This document shows positions 9,014 to 19,135 of a stretch of 64,000 nucleotides of DNA, piece by piece. The position numbers and the translations under genes are program-made. Every line of letters starts with the position of its first letter. Within the stretch, counting starts at the first letter, position 1. The stretch is from Petralouisia muris (GTDB taxonomy: Bacteria; Bacillota; Clostridia; Lachnospirales; Lachnospiraceae). The stretch is from NCBI RefSeq assembly GCF_004793545.1, contig NZ_SRYA01000020.1, positions 1 to 64,000 of the forward strand, read 5' to 3'. The notes under the pieces were generated by a model. The model was not told where the DNA came from, searched no databases, and saw only the letters and a program-made list of their open reading frames with translations.

Positions 9014-10471
9014 TTAGAAAAATACATGATTTCCAATTACAATTCCAGACGCTCCTGAAGCTGCATTCCGAAAACTTGTGGCTCCGCCTACATTGCTGGC
9101 TCCTGCAATTGCTTCCTGAGCCGCCTGAATACAACTACCGGATACGCCATTTGCCAGTACGCTTGCAAGTGCACCGCTGGATGCCGGCGTAAACTGACCG
9201 CTCTGATAAATCACTCCAGAAATGCTTCCTGCATAACCTGCCCGGAGACGGTTCATTACTACAGCTCCTACTGCCAATTTTCCTTCATAAGGCTCGCTTC
9301 CTGCTTCACACTGAATCAATGCCCCTAACAACGTCACATCATCATAAGATGCTGAAACTGCTCCCCGCTGGGACGTTCCTCCGGAAGACTGCTGTGCTTT
9401 TTTTGCTTTCTCTGCTTCTGCAGCAGCAATTGCAGCGCGTTCTTCTTCTATGGAAATTGCTTTTCCAAGTTTTAACTCTACATCTACGAACTCAGCGCTG
9501 ACATAACCAGTCCCTTCCTCCAGCTTCACCGGAACCCAGCCTTCTGCCGCTTCTGCTTCGGTATCTACCTTAACCTTACCGCCTTCTTCCAATACATCCA
9601 AAATCTCTGTCTCTTCTGATGCAGATGTGGTTTCTCTGACTCTTACGCCGCCTGTTACCGCTGTAGCATAAGTTGTTCCCACCTGATTTGCAAGAGCCTC
9701 TGCTTCCAGTCCTGTCACACAGAATTCATTTTTTACATATCCTTCTACGCTTCCAGAACTGATTTTGGTCCATTCCTCTCCTTTTTCCAGAATGTCTGCA
9801 GAAGCGCCTTTATGGAGCTTTCCTGCAAGCTCTGCCTCATCAGAGGGCTCTGTACGGATATTCAGATAATCTTCTACATTCGGCAGTAATTTGGATGCCC
9901 ATGGAGAAACCTCCTCGTTTCCAACTGCCACCAGACCATCTTTTACTGATGTTTCTTCCTTATTCTCTTCTTCATCCTTTTTGGCTTCCATTTCTGCCGG
10001 TTCTTCTGCAGTTTCCTCCGGTTTCTCTGCCTCTGTCGGGTCTCCTGCAGTCTCCTCCGGTTCCACAGCTTCTGCCTGTTTTGCTTCATCCTTTACTTCT
10101 TCAGCTTCTTTCGGCTCCTCTGCTGGCTCTGCATCATTCTCTTTTGCTTCTGCCTCTTTTGGCTCTTCTGCCTGCTTTGGTTCCTCTGATGCTTCTTCTG
10201 CTTTCTCCTGAATGGAAACTTCCTTTATCTCTTCTGCGTTCTGTTCAGGCTCACTTTCTGTGATGGTTGCTGTCACAACATCTTTCACAATTCTTTCCTT
10301 CGTTGCCGCAACAAGCTCCTCACCTACTCCTGCCGGTTCTGCTGACAATTCTACCTCCCGGCCATCTGGAGCCTGAGTAGTTACATTATTTCCGCATACG
10401 GATGAAACTGTCATCACCAGGGTAAAAGCTGCAACAATTCCGCTTTCCATAACCTTCTTATCGAATTTCAT
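9014..10471 (-). CDS. Secreted SH3-domain cell-wall hydrolase (SleB/Hydrolase_2 type)
   Basis: A 485-residue exported protein. An N-terminal hydrophobic segment (about residues 8-27) fits a signal peptide. Residues about 50-180 are a low-complexity Glu/Ala/Pro/Lys-rich linker. Two SH3b-like domains follow (LNIRTEPSDEAEL and VRVRETTSASEETE are their starts). The C-terminal 110 residues are a SleB-like hydrolase with LIQCEAGSEPYEGKLAVGAV and VVMNRL; the conserved Glu in QCEAG is the likely catalytic residue. SleB-type enzymes act on peptidoglycan, in spores or vegetative walls. AGGAGGTTAAT precedes the ATG. It is monocistronic, with a clear terminator. The linker varies in such proteins and is probably a wall spacer. 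Confidence 0.9.
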   Translation of the reverse strand: MKFDKKVMESGIVAAFTLVMTVSSVCGNNVTTQAPDGREVELSAEPAGVGEELVAATKERIVKDVVTATITESEPEQNAEEIKEVSIQEKAEEASEEPKQAEEPKEAEAKENDAEPAEEPKEAEEVKDEAKQAEAVEPEETAGDPTEAEKPEETAEEPAEMEAKKDEEENKEETSVKDGLVAVGNEEVSPWASKLLPNVEDYLNIRTEPSDEAELAGKLHKGASADILEKGEEWTKISSGSVEGYVKNEFCVTGLEAEALANQVGTTYATAVTGGVRVRETTSASEETEILDVLEEGGKVKVDTEAEAAEGWVPVKLEEGTGYVSAEFVDVELKLGKAISIEEERAAIAAAEAEKAKKAQQSSGGTSQRGAVSASYDDVTLLGALIQCEAGSEPYEGKLAVGAVVMNRLRAGYAGSISGVIYQSGQFTPASSGALASVLANGVSGSCIQAAQEAIAGASNVGGATSFRNAASGASGIVIGNHVFF

Positions 10472-10589
10472 ATTAACCTCCTGAATTTCTGCTAAAATAA
10501 CATATTTATAATTTTTAAAAATTTGTATGTTATTTTATTCGAATTTGTTACAAATGTTACGAACTTGTTACACTATAGCAAAGAAATTG

Positions 10590-10615
10590 TAAATTGTCAA
10601 GCTCTCTGCCGGAAT
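10590..10615 (+). promoter_or_regulatory. Weak sigma-28-like promoter candidate for the chemoreceptor
   Basis: TAAA at 10590-10593 and GCCGGAAT at 10608-10615 are separated by 14 bases. The flagellar sigma-28 consensus is TAAA, 15 bases, GCCGATAA, so spacing is one short and the -10 has two deviations. Its position upstream of a chemoreceptor is the only other support. Confidence 0.3.
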
Positions 10616-10776
10616 TTCTTTTTTCCCGCCCTGGTCTTATCTCCTTTTTTCGTCGTTATGTATGGATTACAGGAATTCTTTCTGCCATTTTTTCACAATT
10701 TTTCTGTCTTTCTGTCATTTTCTTGCAATCAAACATGAAGACTGCTATAATAAAAAGAAAAAAGGAGGATACTCTT

Positions 10777-12507
10777 GTGAAAGCAAACAACTTTCCAACT
10801 ACGGAGAAAAGCGCTGATTCCACGGGCAGCAGAAAACTTTCCTCCATTAAAATAAAAATCGTGGGCGTTCTGCTTATTTCTATTATTGTAACAATTTTCC
10901 TCAGCACATGTATTATCATCCCGAATGTTAAGAAAAATATTACAGCCACCACACAGAACTATATGTCTGATTTTACAGATTCCTATGGAAAAGTACTGGA
11001 TCAGAATCTTAAAGTATCCATTATGTATCTCTCAACAGAGCGTCTGGAGACTATGCTCTCAGGCGCCGGATTAAAAAATATAACTTCCAGTTACTTTTAT
11101 GTTACAGGGGCTGACGGAACCATTCTCTATCATCCTGATGGGGAAAAAATCGGCCAGACAACAGGCATAGACGCCATTACCGCACTTACAGAGCAGTTGG
11201 AACAGGAAAATACACCAACAGCCGACATTATCCGTTATACTTATAACGGAAAAGGGCGGTATGCTTCTTATTATATAGTAGATAAAGGGAAAGCTATTCT
11301 GATACTTACTGCAGACGAAAATGAAATTCTCGGCCCAGTCACAAATGTAGTTCGACAGGCACTTTTGTGTTGTGGCATCCTTTTAGTGATTCTTGGAATT
11401 TTTGGATATTTGCTGATTGCCCGAATGATGCAGCCGATTATTACAATTTCCGAAATTATCCGGAAATTTGCCGCAATGGATCTTACTGAAGATCATCGCT
11501 TGGAGAAAATCAGTAAGCACAAAGATGAAACAGGAACTATAGGCACTGCATTAATCTCCCTCAGGGAAGCTTTCGCTGCCATAATCACAGATATCAAACA
11601 GCAGAGCTCACTGCTTTATGCAACATCCGAATCATTAACAAGCAATGCCTCTGCCACTTTCGGCACGGTTCAAAATGTAGAACGGGCCGTAAATGAAATT
11701 GCTGCCGGTGCGGCAAATCAAGCAGAAGAAACCCAGAAGGCAACAGATGACATTTTACTAATTGGAACCATGGTAGAAAACACTTCCTCGGAAGTCTCTT
11801 CTCTGCGCAGCATTGCACAATCCATCAAAGACTCCAGTGAACATGCCAATACCACTCTCCGGGAACTGGATACGGTAAATAAACAAGCCATGGATTCCAT
11901 CAATATAATATATGAACAGACGCACACTACTAACGAATCTGCTCTTAAAATAAAAGAAGCAACAACCTTGATTTCCTCTATTGCAGATGAAACAAACCTG
12001 CTGTCTTTGAATGCTTCTATTGAAGCTGCCAGGGCCGGGGATGCCGGCAAAGGATTTGCCGTAGTAGCTTCTGAGATTCAAAAGCTTGCAGAACAGTCCA
12101 ACAAATCTGCCCAGCAGATTGACAGTATTATTTATACCTTAATGGAAGATTCCAGAAAAGCTGTAGAAACTATGGAAGCAGTCAAAGAAATTATGGCGCA
12201 GCAAAACGAAAACGTAACGAAAACCGGAACCACTTTTTCTCAGGTTCAGGGAGGAATTATGGACTCCGCCGTTAATGTCGACTCCATTGCCGAACGTACC
12301 AACCAGTTGAATTCTGCCCGCACTAATATTGTAGACGTAGTACAGAACCTGACTTCCATTGCAGAGCAGAATGCCGCAAACACCCAGGAAACTTCTGCAG
12401 CAGTTATGGAAGTTGCTAATGTTATGCAGGAAATATCCAATCATGCCTCTGAATTACAGAATATTGCTTCCTCGTTAGAAACAAATGTAAATACTTTTCA
12501 ATTATAA
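10777..12507 (+). CDS. Methyl-accepting chemotaxis protein
   Basis: Transmembrane chemoreceptor of 576 residues. Membrane segment 1 is at about residues 25-48, followed by a roughly 150-residue extracellular sensor that looks Cache-like ([15 protein letters not shown] is characteristic), membrane segment 2 (about 195-218), a HAMP region, and a long cytoplasmic coiled coil. The signalling tip is [20 protein letters not shown] with [15 protein letters not shown]. The start is the GTG at 10777, 10 bases after AAAGGAGG; the ATG at 10735 and earlier ones have no site. No C-terminal CheR-tethering pentapeptide is present. The ligand cannot be read from sequence, although Cache sensors often bind small amino or organic acids. 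Confidence 0.94.
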   Translation: MKANNFPTTEKSADSTGSRKLSSIKIKIVGVLLISIIVTIFLSTCIIIPNVKKNITATTQNYMSDFTDSYGKVLDQNLKVSIMYLSTERLETMLSGAGLKNITSSYFYVTGADGTILYHPDGEKIGQTTGIDAITALTEQLEQENTPTADIIRYTYNGKGRYASYYIVDKGKAILILTADENEILGPVTNVVRQALLCCGILLVILGIFGYLLIARMMQPIITISEIIRKFAAMDLTEDHRLEKISKHKDETGTIGTALISLREAFAAIITDIKQQSSLLYATSESLTSNASATFGTVQNVERAVNEIAAGAANQAEETQKATDDILLIGTMVENTSSEVSSLRSIAQSIKDSSEHANTTLRELDTVNKQAMDSINIIYEQTHTTNESALKIKEATTLISSIADETNLLSLNASIEAARAGDAGKGFAVVASEIQKLAEQSNKSAQQIDSIIYTLMEDSRKAVETMEAVKEIMAQQNENVTKTGTTFSQVQGGIMDSAVNVDSIAERTNQLNSARTNIVDVVQNLTSIAEQNAANTQETSAAVMEVANVMQEISNHASELQNIASSLETNVNTFQL

Positions 12508-12555
12508 AATACAGGGCATTACTTTACCAAGAACATACATAAATGCTTTGAAAAT

Positions 12556-12610
12556 AACAATACAGGATATGGCTTTTCTGACATCAGAATGCTCCATATC
12601 CTGTATTGTT
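12556..12610. terminator. Perfect 17-bp hairpin between convergent genes
   Basis: Arms 12556-12572 and 12594-12610 (AACAATACAGGATATGG and its complement) are perfect, with a 21-base loop. It lies between the chemoreceptor and pgi, which converge. A-rich sequence to the left and T-rich sequence to the right fit a bidirectional terminator, though the T tracts are short. Confidence 0.75.
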
Positions 12611-12618
12611 TATTCCAG

Positions 12619-12674
12619 CGGTTGAATATCGACTTTTTTACCTGCATAAAATTCGCCGATATTCAACCGCCGGA
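12619..12674. repeat. Inverted repeat, copy A of a GATATTYAACCGCCG family
   Basis: Arms 12619-12631 (CGGTTGAATATCG) and 12657-12669 are perfect complements over 13 bases with a 25-base spacer. The right arm plus flank (CGATATTCAACCGCCGGA) matches intergenic sequences at 27831 and 59780. It is in the pgi 3' region, not in a gene. Confidence 0.7.
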
Positions 12675-12736
12675 TATTTCCTTTTAAAAGCAGTTTTTTC
12701 TATAGAAACTGCGCTTCGCATACCAATTGTAATCTC

Positions 12737-14083
12737 TTACAGTCTCTTTAACAATTCTTCCCGTTCAGCCTCGAATCCCGGCTTACCTAACAGTGCAAAC
12801 ATATTGCGCTTGTAACTTTCAACGCCAGGCTGGTTAAATGGATTAACACCCAGCAAATATCCGCTTAAGCCGCAGGCAAATTCATAGAAATAGAACAACT
12901 CACCCAGGTAAAATTCATTCTGTTCCGGAATATTTACTACCAGATTAGGTACGTTTCCATCTGTATGGGCTAAAATCGTTCCATTCATAGCGCTCTTATT
13001 TACAAAATCCATATCTTTACCGGCAAGATAATTTAATCCGTCTAAATCTACCGGCTCCTGATTGATCTTAATTGTGCTGCGGGATTTTTCTACGTTCATT
13101 ACCGTTTCAAACATAATTCTGGAACCATCCTGAATAAACTGTCCCATAGAATGCAAGTCTGTGGTCAAGTCTACAGATGCCGGGAAAATGCCCTTCTGGT
13201 CTTTTCCTTCGCTTTCTCCGTAAAGCTGTTTCCACCATTCAGAAACATAGTGCAGTGACGGCTCATAGTTGGCAAGCACCTCCACAGCTTTGCCTTTTCT
13301 CAATAAAATATTACGAACTGCTGCATACTGCATCGCATCATTCTCTGCAAACGGCTGATTCAATGCCCGTTCTCTGCCTGCTGCAGCGCCTTCCATCAGC
13401 TTGTCCAAATCTGCTCCGCTGACTGCTATGGGCAGTAACCCAACTGCTGTCAGTACGGAAAAACGCCCGCCTACATCATCCGGTACCACAAAGCTCTCAT
13501 ATCCTTCTTCGGACGCAAGTCCCTTCAACGCACCTCTGGCTTTATCTGTTGTTGCGTAAATTCTCTTTGCAGCACCTTCTTTTCCATATTTCTTCTCAAG
13601 CATTTCTTTAAATACGCGGAATGCAATGGCCGGTTCTGTGGTAGTTCCGGATTTGGATATCACATTCACTGAGAAATCACGATCACCGATTACTTCAATC
13701 AGTCCGGCAAGATAGGAGCTGCTGATGCTGTTTCCTGCATAGTAAATTTCAGGTGTCTTGCGAATTTCTTTTGACACATTATTATAAAATCCATGTCTCA
13801 GAAATTCAATAGCGGCTCTGGCTCCCAAATAGGAACCTCCGATTCCGATAACTACCAGCACCTCAGAGTCTCCCTGAATTTTCTCAGCCGCCTTCTTAAT
13901 TCTTGCAAACTCCTCTTTATCATATTCCACCGGCAGATCAAGCCATCCTAAAAAGTCATTTCCGGCCCCGCTTTTCGAAACCAGTACTTTTCTGGCATCT
14001 TCCACCAGCTTCTCCATATAGCTGACTTCTTCCTGACTGATAAATCCCGCAGCTTTTCCATAATCAAATGATACTTTTTCCAT
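12737..14083 (-). CDS. pgi: Glucose-6-phosphate isomerase
   Basis: Interconverts glucose-6-phosphate and fructose-6-phosphate in glycolysis. The 448-residue product has the short bacterial form seen in Firmicutes. The first SIS domain contains [16 protein letters not shown] and [14 protein letters not shown]; the second contains [19 protein letters not shown]. The ATG at 14083 is chosen because AAAGGAG lies 8 bases upstream; a GTG three codons earlier overlaps that site. It is expressed alone and ends facing the chemoreceptor. It would receive glucose-6-phosphate from the GH65/PgmB route at the right end of the window. Confidence 0.97.
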   Translation of the reverse strand: MEKVSFDYGKAAGFISQEEVSYMEKLVEDARKVLVSKSGAGNDFLGWLDLPVEYDKEEFARIKKAAEKIQGDSEVLVVIGIGGSYLGARAAIEFLRHGFYNNVSKEIRKTPEIYYAGNSISSSYLAGLIEVIGDRDFSVNVISKSGTTTEPAIAFRVFKEMLEKKYGKEGAAKRIYATTDKARGALKGLASEEGYESFVVPDDVGGRFSVLTAVGLLPIAVSGADLDKLMEGAAAGRERALNQPFAENDAMQYAAVRNILLRKGKAVEVLANYEPSLHYVSEWWKQLYGESEGKDQKGIFPASVDLTTDLHSMGQFIQDGSRIMFETVMNVEKSRSTIKINQEPVDLDGLNYLAGKDMDFVNKSAMNGTILAHTDGNVPNLVVNIPEQNEFYLGELFYFYEFACGLSGYLLGVNPFNQPGVESYKRNMFALLGKPGFEAEREELLKRL

Positions 14084-14200
14084 GATTTCCACTCCTTTGT
14101 CTTTATATGCTTAGTATAAGAATCCCTCTTGGGCATTCTCCGCTCTACTTATGGAATATTGTAACAAATCTATCCCACTTCGTCAAACAGAAAAGCCCTT

Positions 14201-14548
14201 TCAGGAAAAGTATTCCTGCAAGACTGCATTAAACAGTTTTTCATCCTCTGCCTTCTTTTGCGCCTGCTCCGGCGTCAGTTCCCGCCTCTCCCTTTTATTC
14301 TCTTCTGTTTCTTCTATCTTATGTATCTGCTCCATCTCCTGCTCCATCTCTTCCTCTTCTTCATCCCGCAATATTACCTCAAAATATGCCTGGACACTCC
14401 CAATAATATCTCCAAGACTTCTGTTCAGTCTTTTTATCTGCCGCAAAATCCTTGCCAGAAGCAGCAGGATCAGCAAACCCATCAGAATAAGCGCTGCTTC
14501 TTTCAAAAGTCCCTGATACCTCTGGCAAAAACGTATCAATTCCTCCAT
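14201..14548 (-). CDS. Small membrane-anchored coiled-coil protein
   Basis: Unrecognised 115-residue protein. One membrane segment lies at about residues 16-36 (ALILMGLLILLLLA). A basic stretch follows, then an amphipathic acidic helix rich in Glu and Met (residues 55-90), and a C-terminus typical of a cytoplasmic tail. Orientation with the tail in the cytoplasm is suggested by the flanking Arg/Lys residues. The start at 14548 has AAAGGAGGG 9 bases upstream. It is divergent from murG and lies behind pgi; no operon partner is clear. Confidence 0.7.
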   Translation of the reverse strand: MEELIRFCQRYQGLLKEAALILMGLLILLLLARILRQIKRLNRSLGDIIGSVQAYFEVILRDEEEEEMEQEMEQIHKIEETEENKRERRELTPEQAQKKAEDEKLFNAVLQEYFS

Positions 14549-14784
14549 AAAGCATGTCCCTCCTTTCATAAATGGTCAAGCAGATTTCCGATATCATGGC
14601 GTTGCCAAAAGTGGAATCTGCCTGATACATTCATTATAAATATTCTTTTCCAATCTGTGAAGTCTTCCAAAGGCTTTTTTCACCGCATATTCTCCCGGTT
14701 TTCGACACCTTGCTTCTCTTGATCTTTTTTCAGGAACAGTATAAGATAAGAACAGATAAATTTAAAAACACTCAGGAGGTCATC

Positions 14785-15858
14785 ATGAAAAGAATTGTGT
14801 TAACCGGCGGAGGCACTGCCGGCCACGTCACCCCGAATCTTGCACTTCTCCCTAGATTGAAGGAGCTTGGTTACGATATCCATTACATTGGTTCTTACAA
14901 CGGAATTGAAAAAAAACTGATTGAACAATACAGCATTCCATATTATGGTATTTCCTCCGGCAAGCTGCGCCGTTATTTTGACTGGAAAAATTTTTCTGAT
15001 CCTTTTAAGGTAATCAAAGGCTACGGGCAGGCACGCACACTGTTAAAAAAATTAAAGCCGGATGTTGTATTTTCCAAAGGAGGTTTTGTTTCCGTCCCGG
15101 TGATTCTGGCAGCCAAACACCGAAAGATTCCTGCAATTATTCACGAATCCGATATTACTCCTGGCCTTGCCAACAAACTCGCTATACCAAACGCCTGCAA
15201 GGTCTGCTGCAATTTTCCGGAAACTCTGAAATACCTTCCTGCAGATAAAGCTGTTCTGACAGGCTCTCCCATCCGAGAGGAACTGCTGTCCGGAAATCGG
15301 TTAAAGGGACTTACATATTGTGGGTTCCAATCAGAAAAGCCAGTGATTATGGTAATCGGTGGAAGCACCGGTTCCCAGTTTATCAATAAAATTGTTCGCA
15401 GCCTTCTTCCTGATTTATTAAAAGATTTTCAGGTTCTTCATCTCTGCGGAAAAGGAAAGCTGGATTCATCATTCGAACATACCAAAGGATATGCACAATT
15501 TGAATATGCAAATAAAGAATTAAGCGACATGTTTGCCCTCGCAGATCTGGTGATTTCCAGAGCTGGAGCCAATGCTATCTGTGAACTTCTGGCGCTGCGC
15601 AAGCCTAATATTCTGATCCCTCTTTCTGCCAATGCCAGCCGTGGAGATCAGATTTTAAACGCCCGTTCTTTTGAAGGTCAGGGCTATAGTGTGGTAATTG
15701 AAGAGGAACAGTTAAACAGCGTCATCCTATTGGATGCTATTAAGAAATTATTCCAAAACCGGAATCAATATATCAATGCTATGGCAAAAAGTGAACAGCT
15801 GAATTCTGTAGAAACAATCGTGCAGCTTCTGGAACAAGCCGCCAATCAGAAAAAATAG
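14785..15858 (+). CDS. murG: MurG-type N-acetylglucosaminyltransferase
   Basis: Transfers GlcNAc from UDP-GlcNAc to lipid I, making lipid II for peptidoglycan at the inner face of the membrane. The 357-residue GT-B enzyme has the N-terminal glycine-rich loop [11 protein letters not shown], the [10 protein letters not shown] and PAIIHESD motifs, GGSTGSQF, and the nucleotide-sugar site [12 protein letters not shown]. The ATG at 14785 follows CAGGAGGT. It stands alone rather than in a division and cell wall cluster; it may be the sole copy or a paralogue, which the window cannot settle. It ends at a strong hairpin. Confidence 0.93.
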   Translation: MKRIVLTGGGTAGHVTPNLALLPRLKELGYDIHYIGSYNGIEKKLIEQYSIPYYGISSGKLRRYFDWKNFSDPFKVIKGYGQARTLLKKLKPDVVFSKGGFVSVPVILAAKHRKIPAIIHESDITPGLANKLAIPNACKVCCNFPETLKYLPADKAVLTGSPIREELLSGNRLKGLTYCGFQSEKPVIMVIGGSTGSQFINKIVRSLLPDLLKDFQVLHLCGKGKLDSSFEHTKGYAQFEYANKELSDMFALADLVISRAGANAICELLALRKPNILIPLSANASRGDQILNARSFEGQGYSVVIEEEQLNSVILLDAIKKLFQNRNQYINAMAKSEQLNSVETIVQLLEQAANQKK

Positions 15859-15876
15859 ATTTTTTTACCCTTAAGC

Positions 15877-15954
15877 ATACCTATTTGCCAAATGATTTGC
15901 CGTTCTTCTCGAAATCGTGGGAATCTGTTCGCAAATCATTTGGCTTAAAGGTAT
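15877..15954. terminator. Bidirectional hairpin between murG and HIT gene
   Basis: Arms 15877-15900 and 15931-15954 pair at 21 of 24 positions (core GCCAAATGATTTGC). The spacer is 30 bases. The hairpin separates convergent murG and the HIT gene. T tracts are poor, so it may also be a stabilising or palindromic element. Confidence 0.7.
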
Positions 15955-15974
15955 AGAAAGCCATGCCTGCTGCT

Positions 15975-16397
15975 TCAAAGATTCCGGCTGAGTTTCTGAC
16001 AGATATCCTCTAACTCTTCCTGAGATAATTCCAGATGATTCCAACAAAGCTTATCCTGATTGCCGTCCTGTTCATATCTGGGAATCAGATGCATATGAAA
16101 ATGAAATACCGTCTGTCCTGCTGTTTCCCCGTTATTCTGTACAATATTAAATCCATCACAATTTAAAGTTTCTGTCATATGCAGCGCAAGCTTCTTGGCA
16201 AGAATCATAGCTTGTCCTGCCATATCTTCCGGCAGTTTATAAATATCAGCATAATGTTCTTTAGGAATAATAAGAGCATGTCCCTTTGATGCAGGACTGA
16301 TATCCAGAATTACCCTGAATTGCTCATCTTCATAAATTGTTTTGGAGGGAATTTCTCCGGCTGCAATTTTACAAAAAATACAATTTTCTTCTCTCAT
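15975..16397 (-). CDS. HIT-family nucleotide hydrolase
   Basis: A 140-residue histidine-triad protein of the Hint/PKCI branch, which hydrolyses nucleoside phosphoramidates or related bonds. The N-terminal CIFCKIAAGEIPSK is the usual opening, with two cysteines that can bind zinc. The triad is HFHMHLIPR near the C-terminus, preceded by NNGETAGQTVFH. The ATG at 16397 follows GGAGATTTGAA; upstream codons are unlike the family. It is 77 bp after the flavodoxin-like gene on the same strand. Substrate in vivo is unknown. Confidence 0.92.
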   Translation of the reverse strand: MREENCIFCKIAAGEIPSKTIYEDEQFRVILDISPASKGHALIIPKEHYADIYKLPEDMAGQAMILAKKLALHMTETLNCDGFNIVQNNGETAGQTVFHFHMHLIPRYEQDGNQDKLCWNHLELSQEELEDICQKLSRNL

Positions 16398-16474
16398 TTC
16401 AAATCTCCTGTTTCTAGTCTCATTCACATTAAATATCTGTACAGATCTTTCTGGCTGCTGCACCCAAATACAAT

Positions 16475-17467
16475 TTATCCGAAAATAAATACCTGATCCA
16501 GCATCTTCAGCGTCTTAAAGTTTCCTTTAGCGGTCATTTCCCCTGTCATAAAAGCCCGTTGAAAACTCATTCTTCCCTGAATAATATTATCCATAACTGC
16601 GGTTGTCATCTTAGCATAGACATCTATCTTTTCCCCTTGTCCGTAGTGAACCCTCAGTTCATCATTGTGCACCTCAACGGTCAGCGGCTTCTTCTTTCCG
16701 TCTATCATAAACAGGTAAGTGGCTGAAAAATCATCCTGGGCCACAAAATGGGCTTCTAGTTCCGTCAAATATGCCATTTCCTCATCTTCTTCACTCTGGC
16801 CCAGCAGATCTTTAAACATACTGCTCAATTCCTCAATGTCTTCCTTCTGCTTCTTCACATAAACATCATCTGATACATATTTGGACAGCTGCTCGCTTTC
16901 CTGGGGAGTCAATTCCAACTGCTGAGGACGCAGCACAGACTGTTTTACTGCCTGATTACTGTTGGGAAGACTCTTTAATTTCTGTGAAATTGTACGGTAG
17001 AGATTCTCTGCTTTCTTCTCAATCAGCACCGTATAGTCACGATTCATCTCAAACGCAATCAAATCCTCTACATAACCGCATAATCCTGCGCAGGGAAGCC
17101 CTCCCAGAATCTCCCAGGCGCTTGCAAGAGCAATCTCTCCCTCTCGCTCACCATAAGTAGTAGACATTACAATGGGCTGCATATAAGTTGCTGCAATCTT
17201 TTCCTTATCTCCGTAAAGCCAGCAGGAATCTAAAAACTGCTGCATATATCCGCCAATACCCAGCCATTCTACCGTTGTAGCCAATATAATGCCATCCGCA
17301 TCCTTAATGGTCTGGGGAAGTGTGGAGATACTGTTTTTGTGTTCATAAATATTATACCGCTCCACGTTTACCCGAAGTTCCACCAATACTTCCTGCATTT
17401 TATCAATGACATATAAGGTAGGATCATCCAATAATCCCCGCCCTCCATAATAAATATTTACTTTCAT
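16475..17467 (-). CDS. Flavodoxin-fold NAD(P)H reductase-like protein with C-terminal SCP2 domain
   Basis: A 330-residue soluble two-domain protein. Residues 1-165 resemble NADPH-dependent FMN reductases: MKVNIYYGGRG is strand 1 with its phosphate loop, and ATTVEWLGIGGYMQQFLD and STTYGEREGE are the flavin-binding loops. Residues 230-330 resemble the SCP2 sterol-carrier fold (ATYLFMIDGKKKPLTVEV, then MTTAVMDNIIQGRMSFQRAFMTGEM). The linker is acidic. The fusion suggests binding of a hydrophobic ligand near a flavin, but substrate is unknown. It is likely co-transcribed with the HIT gene, and lies immediately downstream of the tad operon. Confidence 0.82.
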   Translation of the reverse strand: MKVNIYYGGRGLLDDPTLYVIDKMQEVLVELRVNVERYNIYEHKNSISTLPQTIKDADGIILATTVEWLGIGGYMQQFLDSCWLYGDKEKIAATYMQPIVMSTTYGEREGEIALASAWEILGGLPCAGLCGYVEDLIAFEMNRDYTVLIEKKAENLYRTISQKLKSLPNSNQAVKQSVLRPQQLELTPQESEQLSKYVSDDVYVKKQKEDIEELSSMFKDLLGQSEEDEEMAYLTELEAHFVAQDDFSATYLFMIDGKKKPLTVEVHNDELRVHYGQGEKIDVYAKMTTAVMDNIIQGRMSFQRAFMTGEMTAKGNFKTLKMLDQVFIFG

Positions 17468-17538
17468 ACCAAAGCCTCCAAATTTATCAATGTCTTTAGT
17501 ATATAAATTTTTGAAAGCAAAGTCAACTACTTGCAGAA

Positions 17539-18918
17539 TCAGGAAAAAATGTATTCTTCCGCGCCAAACAGAATTCTGTCATTTTTGCACAGCCTTCTTT
17601 GCTGATGATATGCTATGGGTTCCCCATTCAGATATGTTCCGTTGGTGGAATTTAAATCCTCCAGATAATACACCCCTTCCCGGCGGCTGATTCTGGCATG
17701 CAGCCGGCTGATTCCTTCTGCTTCAATTACTCCTTCCGCCTGATCCTTGTTCTTTCCAATCAAAATTTCTTCCCTCGCCACCAGAATATCTTTGCACCCA
17801 TGAATTCCCTGATATATTAATTTTCCTACGGGTTCCTGTATACACAGTCCCAGAATTTCCGTGGGATATGCCGTTCCTATTTCTGACAAATCTTCCTTTT
17901 CAACTAAAATATTTTTTTCAGATACGGACTTTTTTTTCGATCGATGCTGCTCTGAAATAAAATTGTCCCGTCTCTGCTCCTCTTTTTTTCCCTGTCTCTG
18001 CAGACAATTCTCTTTGGGAAGAATTCCTTTTGTAAACATCCTATCTGAGAATCTTTCTTTGAAAACACCTTTTTTTTCAAAAGATTCCTTTAGTGGTTTC
18101 TTCTGCAGTTTAAGTTTAGGAGGATTCTCTTTGAAAAACCATCCATTCCGGGACTTTTCCTCTGGAACTTTTACCAACAAACTGAAAAAACGGGACATCC
18201 AGGGAATCTGTTCTGCACGTACTCTAATGTACTCCCAAATTCTATCCCACCCTTTTCTATCTTCCAACTCATTTTCCTCCTTCTTCTGTTCCAATATATT
18301 TTCACATTCCAGCTCCTTATGGTTCCATTCCAAATCCTTATAGTTCCATTCCGGCTTTTTATGTTGATTTTCCTCTTTTTCTCTCTTTACAGAAGCTTCT
18401 AATATTTTCTGTATACTGATATTTTTCATCATCGACATCTGATACACCTGATATGCCAATTCCGTAGCTGCCTGATCCTGATGATCAATGATTCTGAGAA
18501 TCTGTTCCATATAACGGCCAAACGCCTCCTGAAAATTTTCTCTCCAAAAGGGAAGATATGTAAAATACAGACTGCCGTCTCCCAGATTAACATAGATATA
18601 TTCTGCCTTCAGGCAAATTCCTGTCTCGCGAAGCAGATAATCCTGTAATACAAAACACAACTCCTTTATAGAAAGCAGCACTTTCCAGAACATTTCATAA
18701 TCCATCTTTTTTCCCGAAAGATAATCTTCTATCTGCTGTTTTCCGCTGATATCATACAGATAGCTTATTTCTCCGTCTGTCTCTACAATTTCCATTTTCA
18801 GCAAATACGGCACCTGTTCTGCCTCCAGCATATTTAATTCATATTCCTCTGCAGATTTCTCCTGTTCCTTCACACACATATAACTTTTTTGCAGATTTCT
18901 TCTATATGTTATTTCCAT
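17539..18918 (-). CDS. FHA-domain protein with N-terminal DUF6382-like region (tad locus)
   Basis: A 459-residue cytoplasmic protein. The N-terminal 170 residues resemble the DUF6382 region found with FHA domains in Firmicutes and look like a pseudokinase-type fold; I see no complete kinase motif. A basic, low-complexity middle follows. The C-terminal FHA domain (about residues 380-459) has the phosphothreonine-binding RLHARISRR and STNGTYLNG motifs. GGAGG precedes the ATG. It is the last gene of the pilus operon and overlaps the small TadE-like gene by 17 bp, so a regulatory role in pilus assembly through phosphothreonine is plausible, not proven. Confidence 0.85.
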   Translation of the reverse strand: MEITYRRNLQKSYMCVKEQEKSAEEYELNMLEAEQVPYLLKMEIVETDGEISYLYDISGKQQIEDYLSGKKMDYEMFWKVLLSIKELCFVLQDYLLRETGICLKAEYIYVNLGDGSLYFTYLPFWRENFQEAFGRYMEQILRIIDHQDQAATELAYQVYQMSMMKNISIQKILEASVKREKEENQHKKPEWNYKDLEWNHKELECENILEQKKEENELEDRKGWDRIWEYIRVRAEQIPWMSRFFSLLVKVPEEKSRNGWFFKENPPKLKLQKKPLKESFEKKGVFKERFSDRMFTKGILPKENCLQRQGKKEEQRRDNFISEQHRSKKKSVSEKNILVEKEDLSEIGTAYPTEILGLCIQEPVGKLIYQGIHGCKDILVAREEILIGKNKDQAEGVIEAEGISRLHARISRREGVYYLEDLNSTNGTYLNGEPIAYHQQRRLCKNDRILFGAEEYIFS

Positions 18919-19135
18919 AATTTCCTCCGATATCCTGATATTTTAGCAGCAGTTCCAGTTTGCGGAAATCATCTGCCGGAGCAAATTCCTCCCACATTTT
19001 CTGCTGTTCTGCTGTTTCCACCATTTCTCCATACAACTCCAGTCCTTGATTCAGCATCAGTAAAATACAAAACAGAATCAGAGGAAGAACCAACGCAGCC
19101 TCTACCGTAAAGCTTCCACTGACATTCTTCATCAT
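18902..19135 (-). CDS. TadE-like pseudopilin, short
   Basis: A 77-residue protein of the TadE/TadG minor-pilin class: short basic N-terminus, then SGSFTVEAALVLPLILFCILLML, where the conserved TVEAA motif sits at the membrane segment. This is the prepilin-peptidase processing type (Glu near +5 after the cleavage site). The ATG at 19135 overlaps the TGA of the preceding prepilin peptidase (ATGA), with AGGTGG 7 bases upstream. The C-terminal 35 residues are soluble. It is one of two TadE-like proteins in the operon. Confidence 0.85.
   Translation of the reverse strand: MMKNVSGSFTVEAALVLPLILFCILLMLNQGLELYGEMVETAEQQKMWEEFAPADDFRKLELLLKYQDIGGNYGNNI

Noticed and set aside
9891-10263. Plus-strand open frames of Ser/Ala or Leu/Pro composition opposite the SleB-like linker
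   Set aside because: They arise from the complement of the Glu/Ala-rich linker; no start signal and no family match.
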